Below, piece after piece: positions 15,910-25,128 of a stretch of 64,000 bases of DNA. Origin of the DNA: Streptomyces griseus subsp. griseus (GTDB taxonomy: Bacteria > Actinomycetota > Actinomycetes > Streptomycetales > Streptomycetaceae); the NCBI RefSeq assembly GCF_003610995.1, contig NZ_CP032543.1:6386001-6450000 (forward strand). The letters are read 5' to 3'. The stretch's first letter is position 1. The number at the start of each line of letters is the position of its first letter. Made by a program: the position numbers and the translations under genes. The notes under the pieces were generated by a model. That model was given only the letters and a program-made list of their open reading frames with translations, did no database searches and was not told the origin of the DNA.

Positions 15910-17582
15910 GTGATCTTCTCCCTGCGTATCCGGATGCCGGCCGCCTCGCGGTCCCACGTCCCCGCCACCACGCCGTCGGCGCGCAGCGTGTGCTTGGTCG
16001 GCTTGCCGGTGGGGGTCTTCGGGAGCTCGGGCAGCACCCGGATGTAGCGCGGCAGCATGAAGTGGGCCAGCCGCTCCCGAAGGAACTCCAGGAGCGCCGC
16101 CGGGTCGACCGGGGCCGCCGGGTCGCGGTCCGCCACCACCAGCAGCACCTCGTCCTCGCCCTCGTCGCCGGGTACGGCCACCGCGGCCGCCTCCAGCACG
16201 CCGGGGTGGGCGACCGCCTGGGCCTCCACCTCGAAGGAGGAGATGTTCTCGCCGCGCCTGCGGATGGCGTCCTTCTTGCGGTCCACGAAGACCAGGCCGC
16301 CGTCCGGGGCGCGCCGGAACGTGTCGCCGGTGTGGAACCAGCCGTTGCGCCAGGCGGCGGCCGTCTCGGCGGGCCGCCCCAGATAGCCGCTGAGGAACGA
16401 CCACGGGCGGTCCGCCCGCAGCACCAGCTCCCCGATCTCGCCGTCCGCCACCTCACGGTCGTGGTCGTCGACGACCCGCGCGGCGATGCCCGGCCTCGGC
16501 TCCCCGCAGTGCATCGCCACACCGGGGTGGTGGTCCGGGGCGGAGAGGACCGGGCACGACACCTCGGTCATGTTGAACAGCGCGCGGACCGACACCCCGA
16601 ACCGCTTCGAGAACTCCGTCGCCCCCTCGGTGAACGGGATGACGTAGGCCGCCCGCAGCGGGTGCCCGGTGTCCTGCGGCAGCGGCGGCTGCTTGAGCAG
16701 GTAGGTCGCCATCACACCGAGGAGCGTGCACAGGGTCGTCCCCGTACGCCGGATCAGCGGCCAGAACTCGCTGGTGGTGAAGGCGGGTACGACGGTCACC
16801 GAACCGCCGTGCACCAGCATCCCGTACGCCCCGATCGTGCCGCCCGCGTGGAACAGGGGCAGCTGGAGCAGATAGCGGTCCTCCGGCCCGGCCATGCCGT
16901 GGAAGGCGGCGGTGCAACTGCTGTAGAGGTGCGCGTAGGAGGAGACGACCCCTTTGGACGGGCCGGTGGTTCCCGAGGTGTAGATGACGGTCTGCGGGTC
17001 CCAGGGCCGCGGGGCGGGGACGGGCTCGGTGAACCGTGCCTGTTCGGAGCGGAGTTCGGTCTCCACCCGGTAGTGCGCCGAGAGCCGCCCGGCGAGCGCG
17101 TCCACGTCCTCCGGTACGTCCTCGGGGCCCGGCAGCAGGACCACCGTCCGCACCGCCCCCACCCGGTGGTCCGACCCCTCCGCCTCCTCCAGCCGGGCCG
17201 CCAGCGACGGCCGGCAGATCAGCACCTCGGCCCCGCTGTCGGCGATCACCTGGCGCAGGATCGCGCCCCGGTAAGCGGTGTTGAGCGGGACCAGGACGGC
17301 ACCGGCCGCGTTGACCCCGTACCAGACGCGCAGCGCCTCCGGACCGTTCGGCAGCCAGCTCAGCACCAGCTCGCCCGGGGTGACGCCGAGTGCCTGGAGC
17401 GCGGCGGCCGTCTCCTCGGTCTCGCGGAGCGTCCGCGCGTACGTCCAGATGTCACCGTCCGGCATCAGCGCGTACGGAGCCTTCGGCGTGGCCGCTGCCC
17501 GCCGCCGGAGCAGGGGGCCCAGGACGCACTGCTCGGCGGTCGGCACGGCGGCGGACGCCGGGTGGAGTATGTCGTCGCTCAC
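15906..17582 (-). CDS. acyl-CoA ligase (ANL superfamily)
   Basis: The 558-aa ANL enzyme has the P-loop-like YTSGTTGPSKG (201-211), the FNMTEVSC segment, the adenylate-binding YLGRP...GWFHTGD motif, hinge DRKKDAIRRRGENIS and a C-terminal catalytic lysine in PKTPTGKPTKH. It activates a carboxylate with ATP and loads it on CoA. The substrate is not predictable, but its position with a CoA transferase and crotonase suggests entry or recycling of an acid starter. The GTG start overlaps the stop of the upstream gene and its own stop overlaps the crotonase start, so translation is coupled. Confidence 0.92.
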   Translation of the reverse strand: MSDDILHPASAAVPTAEQCVLGPLLRRRAAATPKAPYALMPDGDIWTYARTLRETEETAAALQALGVTPGELVLSWLPNGPEALRVWYGVNAAGAVLVPLNTAYRGAILRQVIADSGAEVLICRPSLAARLEEAEGSDHRVGAVRTVVLLPGPEDVPEDVDALAGRLSAHYRVETELRSEQARFTEPVPAPRPWDPQTVIYTSGTTGPSKGVVSSYAHLYSSCTAAFHGMAGPEDRYLLQLPLFHAGGTIGAYGMLVHGGSVTVVPAFTTSEFWPLIRRTGTTLCTLLGVMATYLLKQPPLPQDTGHPLRAAYVIPFTEGATEFSKRFGVSVRALFNMTEVSCPVLSAPDHHPGVAMHCGEPRPGIAARVVDDHDREVADGEIGELVLRADRPWSFLSGYLGRPAETAAAWRNGWFHTGDTFRRAPDGGLVFVDRKKDAIRRRGENISSFEVEAQAVAHPGVLEAAAVAVPGDEGEDEVLLVVADRDPAAPVDPAALLEFLRERLAHFMLPRYIRVLPELPKTPTGKPTKHTLRADGVVAGTWDREAAGIRIRREKIT

Positions 17583-19291
17583 CGGGTCTCCTCGGTGTTC
17601 GGCGAGGGCAGGGTCCGGAGCCGGAGCACGCTCTCGTACGGGCCGCCGTACCAGACCGACTGCCGGGCGGGGCGGCAGTGTTCCGCCTCGCCGATCGGGC
17701 CTGGAACGTTGGGGTGCCGGTCCAGGTGGGGGAAGTTGCTGCTGGTGACGTGGACCCGCAGCCGGTGTCCGGGGGCGAAGCGCCACGCGGTGTCCCCGAG
17801 CAGCAGGTCGGCGTCGAACGGCTCGTCCGGCGGGCCGTCCCCCTCCGCCTCCAGCCGCAGACTGGCCTCGGCCACCAGCAGCGAACGCCCGTCCGGATGT
17901 ACGTCGGTGAGCTTGGCGACCACGGCGGTGGCGGGCGCGTCCGAGCCGAAGCGGAGCCGCAGCCGCTGCCGGCCGACCACGTCCAGCGGCTCGGTGAGCG
18001 GCTCGGAGGTGTAGAGCAGCACGTCCGGCCTGTCCTCCAGGTGTGCCTGGTTGAGCGGGCCCGCCGTCAGCCGGCCGAGCTGGAGCACCCGCCCGCCGTG
18101 CGAAGGCACCGGGTCCTCGGGGTCGTAGGTGAACGTGTCCTTGCCCGGGTCCACTTGGGGCGGCTCGGGCAGCAGTCGGCCGCCGTCCCCGTCACCGGCC
18201 GGTCCGGCCAGGTACCAGGGCGAGTCGACGGCCTCCGGCGGCGGCCAGGCCGGGGACCGGTGCCAGGTGTCGGCACCGAAGAGGAAGTACCGTACGCCGC
18301 CGTCGGCATCCTGGTCGGCGGCCCGCTCCCCTTCCGCCCTCAAGTGGCGGTCGAAGAAGTCCAGGTGCAGATCGGCGAGCCGGGCGCCCTGCGCCGAGCC
18401 GTAGAGGCCGGTGTTCACCTCGCCCTGCACCTGGGGCAGTTGGCCCGAGTGGACCCAGGGGCCCATGACCAGCTCGTGCCGCCCGGCCACCGGGTCCTGG
18501 GCGCACATGGCACGGTGGAGTTCGATCGTGCCGTAGGAGAACACGTCGTACCAGCCGCCCACCGAGAACGTGGGCACGCCGACCTCCCCGAGGCGGTAGT
18601 CGGCCACCGTCGCCACCCGCCCGGCGAAGATGTCCCGCAGCCGCCCGGGGAACCCCTCGAAGTCGAGGACGGTCGACAACGGCCAGCGCCGCAGCGGCAC
18701 TTCGGGCGTCGTGAGCAGCTGCACCACCTCCGCCACCACGGCCCCGTCCACCGGATCGCCCGCCGCCGCCCGGCGCTGCACCCACTCCAGCGCGGTCAGG
18801 CCGAGCCAGCTGGTGAGGTGGTCCAGGCGCAGCGAGCCGCCGAGCTGCTGGGCGTCGAAAGGGGCCGAGGTGGACATGGTGGGCGCGATGGCCCGCAGGT
18901 GCGGCGGCTTCTCCATGGCGGCCAGCCACTGGACGATCGCCTGGTACGAGGTGCCCGCCATGGCCACGTTCCCGTCGCACCAGGGCTGTTCGGCGGCCCA
19001 CTCCACCGTGTCGTAGCCGTCGGGCCCCTCCTGCACCCAGTCCAGCGGCGCCCACTCGCCCTCCGAGCCGAACCGGCCCCGGGTGTCCTGCACCACGGCC
19101 GCGTACCCCCGGTCCACGCACTGGGCCGGGGTCAACGTGGCAAGTCCCAGCTGGGACTTGCCGTACGGGGTGCGGAAGAGCACGGCGGGCGAGGCCGGGC
19201 CGTCGGCGGGGCGCCAGACGTCGGCCCGCAGGACCGTCCCGTCGCGCATCTCCACCGGCACGTCGTGCTGGATGAGGGTGGTCCTGCCCAT
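17579..19291 (-). CDS. CocE/NonD-type hydrolase (S15-like alpha/beta hydrolase)
   Basis: The 570-aa protein has an N-terminal alpha/beta hydrolase domain with DTRGRFGSEG and nucleophile elbow AGTSYQA (S115), then GGWYD (acid) and WVHSGQ (His), followed by a C-terminal jelly-roll typical of CocE and X-Pro dipeptidyl peptidases. Related enzymes cleave esters, or act as NonD-like cyclases/lactone-forming enzymes in polyketide pathways. No signal peptide, so cytosolic. In this operon it is a candidate release or cyclisation enzyme. It overlaps the SDR stop upstream (TGATG) and the ligase downstream. Confidence 0.9.
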   Translation of the reverse strand: MGRTTLIQHDVPVEMRDGTVLRADVWRPADGPASPAVLFRTPYGKSQLGLATLTPAQCVDRGYAAVVQDTRGRFGSEGEWAPLDWVQEGPDGYDTVEWAAEQPWCDGNVAMAGTSYQAIVQWLAAMEKPPHLRAIAPTMSTSAPFDAQQLGGSLRLDHLTSWLGLTALEWVQRRAAAGDPVDGAVVAEVVQLLTTPEVPLRRWPLSTVLDFEGFPGRLRDIFAGRVATVADYRLGEVGVPTFSVGGWYDVFSYGTIELHRAMCAQDPVAGRHELVMGPWVHSGQLPQVQGEVNTGLYGSAQGARLADLHLDFFDRHLRAEGERAADQDADGGVRYFLFGADTWHRSPAWPPPEAVDSPWYLAGPAGDGDGGRLLPEPPQVDPGKDTFTYDPEDPVPSHGGRVLQLGRLTAGPLNQAHLEDRPDVLLYTSEPLTEPLDVVGRQRLRLRFGSDAPATAVVAKLTDVHPDGRSLLVAEASLRLEAEGDGPPDEPFDADLLLGDTAWRFAPGHRLRVHVTSSNFPHLDRHPNVPGPIGEAEHCRPARQSVWYGGPYESVLRLRTLPSPNTEETR

Positions 19292-20130
19292 CAGCGGGTC
19301 TCCTTCGCGGCGGGTGCGGTGCCCGCGTTCTCGGCCGGACCGGTGTCCCGGTCGCGGGAGCGGGTCAGATGGCGGGTCATGGCGTCACCGGCGGCCGCCC
19401 GGCTCGCCGAGGGCTCCACGCGGACCAGCGGGCCCACGCTCATCCGGGCCGGGCGGTCCAGCAGCCAGGCGACGGTGTCCGCGATGTCCTCCGGGTCGAG
19501 CACCTCCTCCTCGGGCACGCCGAGGTCGGCCGGGCGGGCCGCGAGCCGGGTGGAGACCCAGCCGGGGGCGACGGTGACCGCGCGGATGCCGAGGTCGCGG
19601 TTCTCCTCGTGGACCAGCTCGGTGAGCCGGTGCACTGCGTGCTTGCTGACGCCGTAGCCGCCGCTGCCCGGCACCACCTCGGAGCCCACGCCCGAGCCGA
19701 TGTTCACGACCCAGCCGTAGCCGCGCTCCCGCATCCCGGGCAGCACCGCACGCGCCAGCAGGAACGGCACGGTGAGGTTCACCCGCAGCTGCCGTTCCCA
19801 GTGCCGCTCCTCGGTCTCGTGGATCGCGGCCAGCCGGATCGCGCCCGCGCTGCACACCAGCAGCCCGACCGGCCCCAGCGCGGCGGCCGTGGCGGCGACC
19901 GCCTCGGCGGGGGCGCCCGGCTCCGCCAGGTCCAAGGGCAGCGGCAGGGCGGTGCCTCCGTCCGTACGGATCGACTCGGCGACCTCCTTCAGCTCGGCCT
20001 CCCGCCGCCCGACCAGCGCCACGGCACTCCCGCGCGCGGCCAGACGGCGGGCGATGGCGGCCCCGATCCCGGAGGAGGCACCGGCGACGAGGGCGACCGG
20101 CCTGCCGCCCGGCTCTCCGGCGGCGCTCAC
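19291..20130 (-). CDS. short-chain dehydrogenase/reductase
   Basis: The 279-aa classical SDR has cofactor motif AGASSGIG (16-23), NxGS catalytic serine strand (NIGSGVG) and YGVSK (YxxxK). It probably reduces a beta-ketoacyl thioester or oxidises a hydroxy group with NAD(P)H. A Thr/Ala-rich tail of about 35 residues follows the fold. GTG at 20130 overlaps the previous stop by four bases. It is one of four SDR genes in this operon; sequences differ enough that they are not recent copies. Confidence 0.9.
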   Translation of the reverse strand: MSAAGEPGGRPVALVAGASSGIGAAIARRLAARGSAVALVGRREAELKEVAESIRTDGGTALPLPLDLAEPGAPAEAVAATAAALGPVGLLVCSAGAIRLAAIHETEERHWERQLRVNLTVPFLLARAVLPGMRERGYGWVVNIGSGVGSEVVPGSGGYGVSKHAVHRLTELVHEENRDLGIRAVTVAPGWVSTRLAARPADLGVPEEEVLDPEDIADTVAWLLDRPARMSVGPLVRVEPSASRAAAGDAMTRHLTRSRDRDTGPAENAGTAPAAKETR

Positions 20131-21662
20131 AGGCTCTCCACCTCCACGGACTCCGGGAACCCCGGCCGTAGCGGAGCCACGTCACCGAGGCCGAAGCCGC
20201 CGTCCGCGCGCAGCACCGCACCGGTCACCCGGGCGGCCGAGCCGCTCAGCAGGAAGCCGAGGACCGCGGCCACCTCGCGCGGCTCACCGACCCGCCCGGC
20301 CGGGATCCGGCTGATCCAGCCGCGCCGGTGGTCCGGCCCCGCCGCATCGCCCATCGGCGTCTCGATGATGCCGGGCGCCACGCAGTTGGCCCGGATGCCG
20401 TGGCGCGCCACCGAGACCGCGAGGCAGCGGATGTACTGCGCCATCGCCGCCTTGCTCGCCCCGTAATACTCCAGCCCGGCCACCGGGCTGAGCGTGGAGC
20501 TGACCGAGGAGACCCCGACCACCGCGCCGGGCACCTTCTCCTGCCGCCAACGGGCCGTCAGATACTCGGTGACGGCGACGAAACTGTGCAGGTTCACCGC
20601 GAAGGTCCGGGCGGCGGAGGCCGGGTCGCCGCCCACCGCGCTGAAGCCCAGGTGCCCCGCCGCGTACAGCAGGGTGGTGACCCCGTCGGCCGCTTTCCAG
20701 GCGCGTTCACCCAGGGTCGCGGCGTCCTCGGGGTCGGAGAGGTCGCAGCGCAGGGTCCAGGCCTGCCGGCCCTGTGCCTCGATCTCGGCGGCGACCTCCT
20801 CCAGCGCCTGCGTACGCCGGGCGGCCAGGACCACATCCGCTCCCCGCCCGGCCAGGTGCAGGGCGGCGGCCCGCCCGATACCGCTGCTGGCACCCGCCAC
20901 CAGCACCTTGTGGCCCAGCAGGTCCTGACCGGTCACCGGCTCCGGCGGCGGCTGCTCCTGCGGGGCGCTGCGGCGCGGCGCGGGAGCGGTCGGCGGGCCG
21001 GCCGGCAGGGACGGGATCTGGCCGAGCCCCGCGCCCCCGTCCACCGGGACCGTCTCGCCGACGAGATACGAGCACCCCGCGGAGAGAAGGAACGCGACGG
21101 TGGCCGCCACATCGGCGGCCGTGGTGGGGCGGCGCTGCACCAGATAGCGCAGCAGCCCGGCCTCGGCGGCCTCGGAGAGGTGGTGGCCCAGGGCGGGGGA
21201 GTAGCCGGTGGTCACGGTGTTGCCGGTGACGCCGCGCCCGGCCACCTCGGTGACCAGGTGCTGCCACCAGGCCCGGTCGGCCGCCAGCCGGGCGTACCGG
21301 TCGGGGTCGGTCCCGGCGTGCGTCTCGCCCGTCGCGTCGGTCACCAGGACGAGGCGGCCCCGGCCCGCCGCCGCCATCGCCAGGGCGGCTCCCCGGATCC
21401 GCTCGCGGTCCAGGCCCGCCGAGCGCTCGGCGCCGTACGCCTCCTCGCCGATCAGCAGCGCGCAGTACGCGGCGGGGGCCCCTGATCCGGCACCGGCGTC
21501 CGGGGCCTCGGGGGAGAGGCCGAGCGCGCTCAACGCCTCGCGGAGACCGGCGGCCCCGGGCCCCGCGGCGTCGACGGCCACACGGGCGCTGACCGGCGCC
21601 CGCAGCGGGTCACCTCCCACGGCCGTCCCGGGCCGCGTCGCGGTGCTGTGAACGTGGGTCAT
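20127..21662 (-). CDS. didomain SDR protein with degenerate N-terminal half
   Basis: The 511-aa protein holds two SDR-like units. The C-terminal one (about 265-505) is intact: AGASSGIGRAAA, SSVSS, YYGASK, and a FabG-like ending GAVLRADGGFG. The N-terminal one (about 25-240) keeps the late SDR elements (VAATVAFLLSAGCSYLVGETVPVDGG) but has no glycine-rich cofactor motif and no YxxxK, so it is likely structural or a partner domain. A Pro/Gln-rich linker joins them. Such pseudo-SDR/SDR pairing resembles FabG4-like proteins and is unusual. ATG at 21662 overlaps the upstream ketosynthase stop. Confidence 0.82.
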   Translation of the reverse strand: MTHVHSTATRPGTAVGGDPLRAPVSARVAVDAAGPGAAGLREALSALGLSPEAPDAGAGSGAPAAYCALLIGEEAYGAERSAGLDRERIRGAALAMAAAGRGRLVLVTDATGETHAGTDPDRYARLAADRAWWQHLVTEVAGRGVTGNTVTTGYSPALGHHLSEAAEAGLLRYLVQRRPTTAADVAATVAFLLSAGCSYLVGETVPVDGGAGLGQIPSLPAGPPTAPAPRRSAPQEQPPPEPVTGQDLLGHKVLVAGASSGIGRAAALHLAGRGADVVLAARRTQALEEVAAEIEAQGRQAWTLRCDLSDPEDAATLGERAWKAADGVTTLLYAAGHLGFSAVGGDPASAARTFAVNLHSFVAVTEYLTARWRQEKVPGAVVGVSSVSSTLSPVAGLEYYGASKAAMAQYIRCLAVSVARHGIRANCVAPGIIETPMGDAAGPDHRRGWISRIPAGRVGEPREVAAVLGFLLSGSAARVTGAVLRADGGFGLGDVAPLRPGFPESVEVESL

Positions 21663-22939
21663 GGCAAGTCGCCGCCTTCGTATTCGATGACCATGCTCGT
21701 GGCGTCGCCGCCCGCCCCGGAGGCGAGCACCAGCGCACTGTCGCCGCCGGTCGCCAGGCCGCCCGCGAGCACCGGATCGCCCGGCAGGCCCGCGTAGGGG
21801 ACAAGGGTGTTGGCGCTCGGGGCGATATGGCCGTGGCGCAGCATGAGCAGGCTGCCGACGAGCTTGACCAGGCCGCCGGTCCCGGCGACATGGCCGAAGA
21901 CCGCCTCCTGGTTGGTGAGCCGCAGCTCGCCGTCGTACGCGGCGGCCTCCCGTACCCCGGCCAGCGCCTGGCACAGGTGGTCCTCGACGAACCGGTTGCC
22001 GTCCGCGTAGTCGTTGACGAACGCCAGATCGCCGAGGCCGCGCCCGGCCGACGCCAGTGTGGCCAGCACATCGCCCACCACGTTGGCGGGCGGGCCGGTG
22101 GCGACGGTGGAGGGGCCGTTGGAGCGCGAGGTGCGGAGGTGGGCCCGGTGCAGCAGGCCCGGGCGCTCCCCGGTGGCCGCCGGGTCCTCCAGGACGACGG
22201 CGAGCGCGCCCTCCCCGGTGGCGTTGCCGGTCTGGATCTCGTCGTGCGGCCGGACGTCGGCGGGGTCGTCGGAGAGCGAGGAGGCACGGTAGCCGCTGCG
22301 GCCGGTGTGGCTGGTGCCCGCGACGAAGACCGGGTCCACGGTGGTGTCCACGCCGACGACGATCGCGCGGTCGATGTCCCCGCACCGGAACATCTGCTGG
22401 ACGAGGTGGAGCGTGCGCAGCGCCACATTGCAGGAGCCCGCCACGCTCAGTGTCTGGCAGGGGAGTTGAAGGCCGGAGGCGACCGTGCCGACCACGCTGG
22501 GCGGGGTGCCGTTGAGCCAGTACTCCATGCCGAGGGCCGCGACCCCCTTCTCCCGGGCCAGGCCGTAGTAGCGCTCGGTCTCCGGGAAGGCGAACTGGAG
22601 CGAGCAGGCCACCAGCGCGGTCCGCTCCGGATCGAGGTCGGCAGCGGTCAACCCGGCCTTTTCCAGGGCCCGGTGGACCGCCCCGGTGGCCATCAGACCG
22701 GCGCGCGAGGAGCGGCGGATCTGCCGCTCCGACAGCGGCAGGGCGGCCTCCGGGTCCCAGCCGTTCACCGTTCCCGCGATACGGAGGGGGAGTTCGGGAT
22801 GGGCGTACGGGGAGAGGCAGCTCGCCCCGTCGCGCACCACGCGCCAGAAGGTGTCCAGGTCGGTGCAGGCGTGGCCGTCCGGTCCCGGCAGGACGAATCC
22901 GGCACCGGACAGCCGCAGCAGCGGCGGCTCAGCGGGCAT
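21659..22939 (-). CDS. beta-ketoacyl synthase-like protein lacking the first catalytic His
   Basis: The 426-aa thiolase-fold protein keeps the nucleophile Cys (C170 in VAGSCNVAL) and the second histidine region (FGHVAGTGGL), but where KAS I/II have the HGT motif it reads NDYADGNR. Loss of that His should impair malonyl decarboxylation, so it may use pre-formed nucleophiles, work as an acyltransferase, or act as a partner of another KS. ATG at 22939 has GAGGGG upstream. It is followed by the didomain SDR with ATGA overlap and is similar in design to the next ketosynthase gene, so the two may form a heterodimer. Confidence 0.85.
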   Translation of the reverse strand: MPAEPPLLRLSGAGFVLPGPDGHACTDLDTFWRVVRDGASCLSPYAHPELPLRIAGTVNGWDPEAALPLSERQIRRSSRAGLMATGAVHRALEKAGLTAADLDPERTALVACSLQFAFPETERYYGLAREKGVAALGMEYWLNGTPPSVVGTVASGLQLPCQTLSVAGSCNVALRTLHLVQQMFRCGDIDRAIVVGVDTTVDPVFVAGTSHTGRSGYRASSLSDDPADVRPHDEIQTGNATGEGALAVVLEDPAATGERPGLLHRAHLRTSRSNGPSTVATGPPANVVGDVLATLASAGRGLGDLAFVNDYADGNRFVEDHLCQALAGVREAAAYDGELRLTNQEAVFGHVAGTGGLVKLVGSLLMLRHGHIAPSANTLVPYAGLPGDPVLAGGLATGGDSALVLASGAGGDATSMVIEYEGGDLP

Positions 22940-22981
22940 CACGACCACCCCTCACCGGCAGCGCACGAGGTCACAGGCGGC

Positions 22982-24307
22982 TCAGCAGACATCGCCACCG
23001 CCCAGCAGCAGTGCGCTGTTGACCCCGCCCACCTGGTAGTTGAAGCTCAGCGCCCGGTCGAACCGCAGTGGTCGCGTGCTCGTCCCCGGCACCGGGTCGA
23101 ACGTGCAGACGGGGGAGGGGGTTTCGCAGTTGGCCGTGGGGCAGACCTGGCCCTCGCGCATCATCATCAGCGTCAGCGCCGTGCCCAGGTTGCCGAGCGG
23201 GGCGCCGCTGTGCCCGAAGCAGGCCTCCTGCGAACTCACCAGCACCTGATCGGACTTCTCGCCCCACAGTGCCTTCACGGCATTGGACTCGATCCGGGTG
23301 AACAGGGCGTCGCCCTCGCCGCCCCCGTTGACGTACGGGATCCGCTCCAGCGGGGTGTGGCCGCCCAGTGCCCGGCGGGCCGCCTCGGCCAGCCCGGTAC
23401 CGCCGGTGTCGATGGCGACCGCACTGTTCAGCCCGCCGCGTGTGGTGGCCTGGCCGAGGACCGCGCCGTGCGCCCGGGCGCCGCGTGCGCAGGCGTGCGC
23501 GCGGCTCTCCAGGATCAGGGTCACCGAGCCGTCGCCGTAGTTCATGCAGTCGCCCGCCGCGTCGTACGGGCGCATCGGCCGGTCGTGGCGGGGCGCGGCC
23601 GGCGGATCGCTGTTGTGCCGCACCGTCACGCCCTCGCGCTCCACGACCTCCCGCAACCGGTGTCCGTGCAGCACCCGTTCGGTGTCGAAGCGGTCCACCC
23701 CGGTGACGACCACCAGGTCGCTCTGGCCCGAGGCGATCATCATGCGGGCGATGCCGAGCAGCACCGAGGAGGAGGCGCAGCCGCAGCTCACCGTGTAGTT
23801 GGCGCCGGTGGAGCCGAGCAACGCGGCCTGGACCGGGCCGACGTCACTCGACGTTCCCGCCACCAGCAGCCGTACGAAGAGGGACTTGGCGTCCGCCGGG
23901 CTGACCGTCGCCGGATCGGCGTCGTGCCAGGCGCGGTAGCTGTCGTAGTTGCTGTCCACCCCGGCCCGGGCGGTCAGTACGTCCGCTCCCCTCAACTGGC
24001 CTGTCTCGTGGTCGAGTCCGGCGTCCCGGCACGCCTCGACCAGGGAGATCAGCCCGTAGAGGTGGACATCGGCGTAGCTGCGCAGATAGCGGGTCGGTAC
24101 CTCCGGCAGCAGCTCCGCGAACGCCTCGCGGGCACCGCGTACGGTCCCGTGGTGGAAGCCGTCGCGCTCCACATGGCTCGTCCCCGTGGAGGCGGTCGCC
24201 CAGACGTGCTCGGCCTCGCGCACCGGCTCGTCGCCCGCCCCGGGCAGGCAGAAGCCCATCCCGGTGACCAGGGCGTCCCGTGGTCCGGGGGTCCACTGCT
24301 CGCTCAC
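22982..24307 (-). CDS. second beta-ketoacyl synthase-like protein lacking the first catalytic His
   Basis: The 441-aa protein begins SEQWTPGPRDALVTGMGFCLPG and has the nucleophile in SCGCASSS (C177) and a late FGHSGAPLGN histidine motif. The HGT motif position reads NGGGEGD, with no His. This is the same unusual Cys plus one-His pattern as the neighbouring gene, so the change looks selected, not accidental. The GTG start overlaps the SDR stop (24304-24307). Activity could be Claisen-type without decarboxylation, or a chain-length/partner role. Confidence 0.85.
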   Translation of the reverse strand: MSEQWTPGPRDALVTGMGFCLPGAGDEPVREAEHVWATASTGTSHVERDGFHHGTVRGAREAFAELLPEVPTRYLRSYADVHLYGLISLVEACRDAGLDHETGQLRGADVLTARAGVDSNYDSYRAWHDADPATVSPADAKSLFVRLLVAGTSSDVGPVQAALLGSTGANYTVSCGCASSSVLLGIARMMIASGQSDLVVVTGVDRFDTERVLHGHRLREVVEREGVTVRHNSDPPAAPRHDRPMRPYDAAGDCMNYGDGSVTLILESRAHACARGARAHGAVLGQATTRGGLNSAVAIDTGGTGLAEAARRALGGHTPLERIPYVNGGGEGDALFTRIESNAVKALWGEKSDQVLVSSQEACFGHSGAPLGNLGTALTLMMMREGQVCPTANCETPSPVCTFDPVPGTSTRPLRFDRALSFNYQVGGVNSALLLGGGDVC

Positions 24308-25128
24308 AGAGCCCCCGCGTCCACGTTGACGGCCTGCCCGGTCATCCCGCCGGAGAGGTCGGAGAGCAGGAACAGCACCTGGGCCGCGATCTCCTCGGGG
24401 CGCACCAGCCGGCGCAGGATCGTGGAGTTGACCGCCCGCTTGAGGTACCGCTCCCAGGTCAGGTCCGGCGGGCCGTGGTGCTTGGCGATGGCGGCCATGA
24501 AGGCGTCGCCGTACCGCCCGCCGTCGGTGGCGGCCGGGCTGTCGGTGAGCCCCGGGCAGACCGCGTTGACCCGCACACCGAAGGCGCCCAGCTCGGAGGC
24601 GAGCGCCTGGGTCATCCCGTTCAGGCCGAACTTCGAAGCGCAGTAGGAGGTGTTGGCGGGCAGACCGCGCTTCCCGGCGATGGAGGAGACCATCACGATG
24701 TTGCCCTCGCGGCGCTCCATCATCCCCGGCACCACCGCACGGGCGACCCGGAAGGCCCCCAGCAGGTTGATGTCGAGGGTGGCCATCCACTGCTCCTCGT
24801 CCTGGTCGCAGAGGAACGCCTGGTTGCGGGCCTCGCCCGCGCAGTGCACCAGCCGGTCGATCGGGCCGAGCTGCTCCTCGGCCTCGCGGACGGCGGCGCG
24901 GACACTGCCGGCGTCGGTGAGGTCGCCGGGGACGGCCACCGCCCGCCCGCCGTCCGCCTCGATCCGCTCGGCCAGCAGCCGCAGCTCCTTCTCGCTGCGG
25001 GCCATCAGCGCCACTCGCGAGCCGTGGGCGGCGAGCATCGTCGCCAGGACGGCGCCGATCCCGCTGCTGGCGCCGGTCAGAAAGGTGGTCCTGCCTTCGA
25101 GCAGGGTGGGCGAGAAGCCGCTGGTCAT
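24304..25128 (-). CDS. short-chain dehydrogenase/reductase
   Basis: The 274-aa classical SDR has TGASSGIGA near residue 18, the catalytic series VSSIAG / SYCASK, and PGLTDSP after it. The C-terminus ends in VNVDAGAL, like FabG-type reductases. It overlaps its neighbours by four bases on both sides, so translation is coupled in the order SDR, SDR, KS. A role as ketoreductase on a CoA or ACP thioester is likely but the stereochemistry cannot be told. Confidence 0.9.
   Translation of the reverse strand: MTSGFSPTLLEGRTTFLTGASSGIGAVLATMLAAHGSRVALMARSEKELRLLAERIEADGGRAVAVPGDLTDAGSVRAAVREAEEQLGPIDRLVHCAGEARNQAFLCDQDEEQWMATLDINLLGAFRVARAVVPGMMERREGNIVMVSSIAGKRGLPANTSYCASKFGLNGMTQALASELGAFGVRVNAVCPGLTDSPAATDGGRYGDAFMAAIAKHHGPPDLTWERYLKRAVNSTILRRLVRPEEIAAQVLFLLSDLSGGMTGQAVNVDAGAL

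Noticed and set aside
21827..24646. Plus-strand frame of 939 codons across the two ketosynthases
   Set aside because: Shadow frame. Both ketosynthases have intact motifs and third-position bias on the minus strand.
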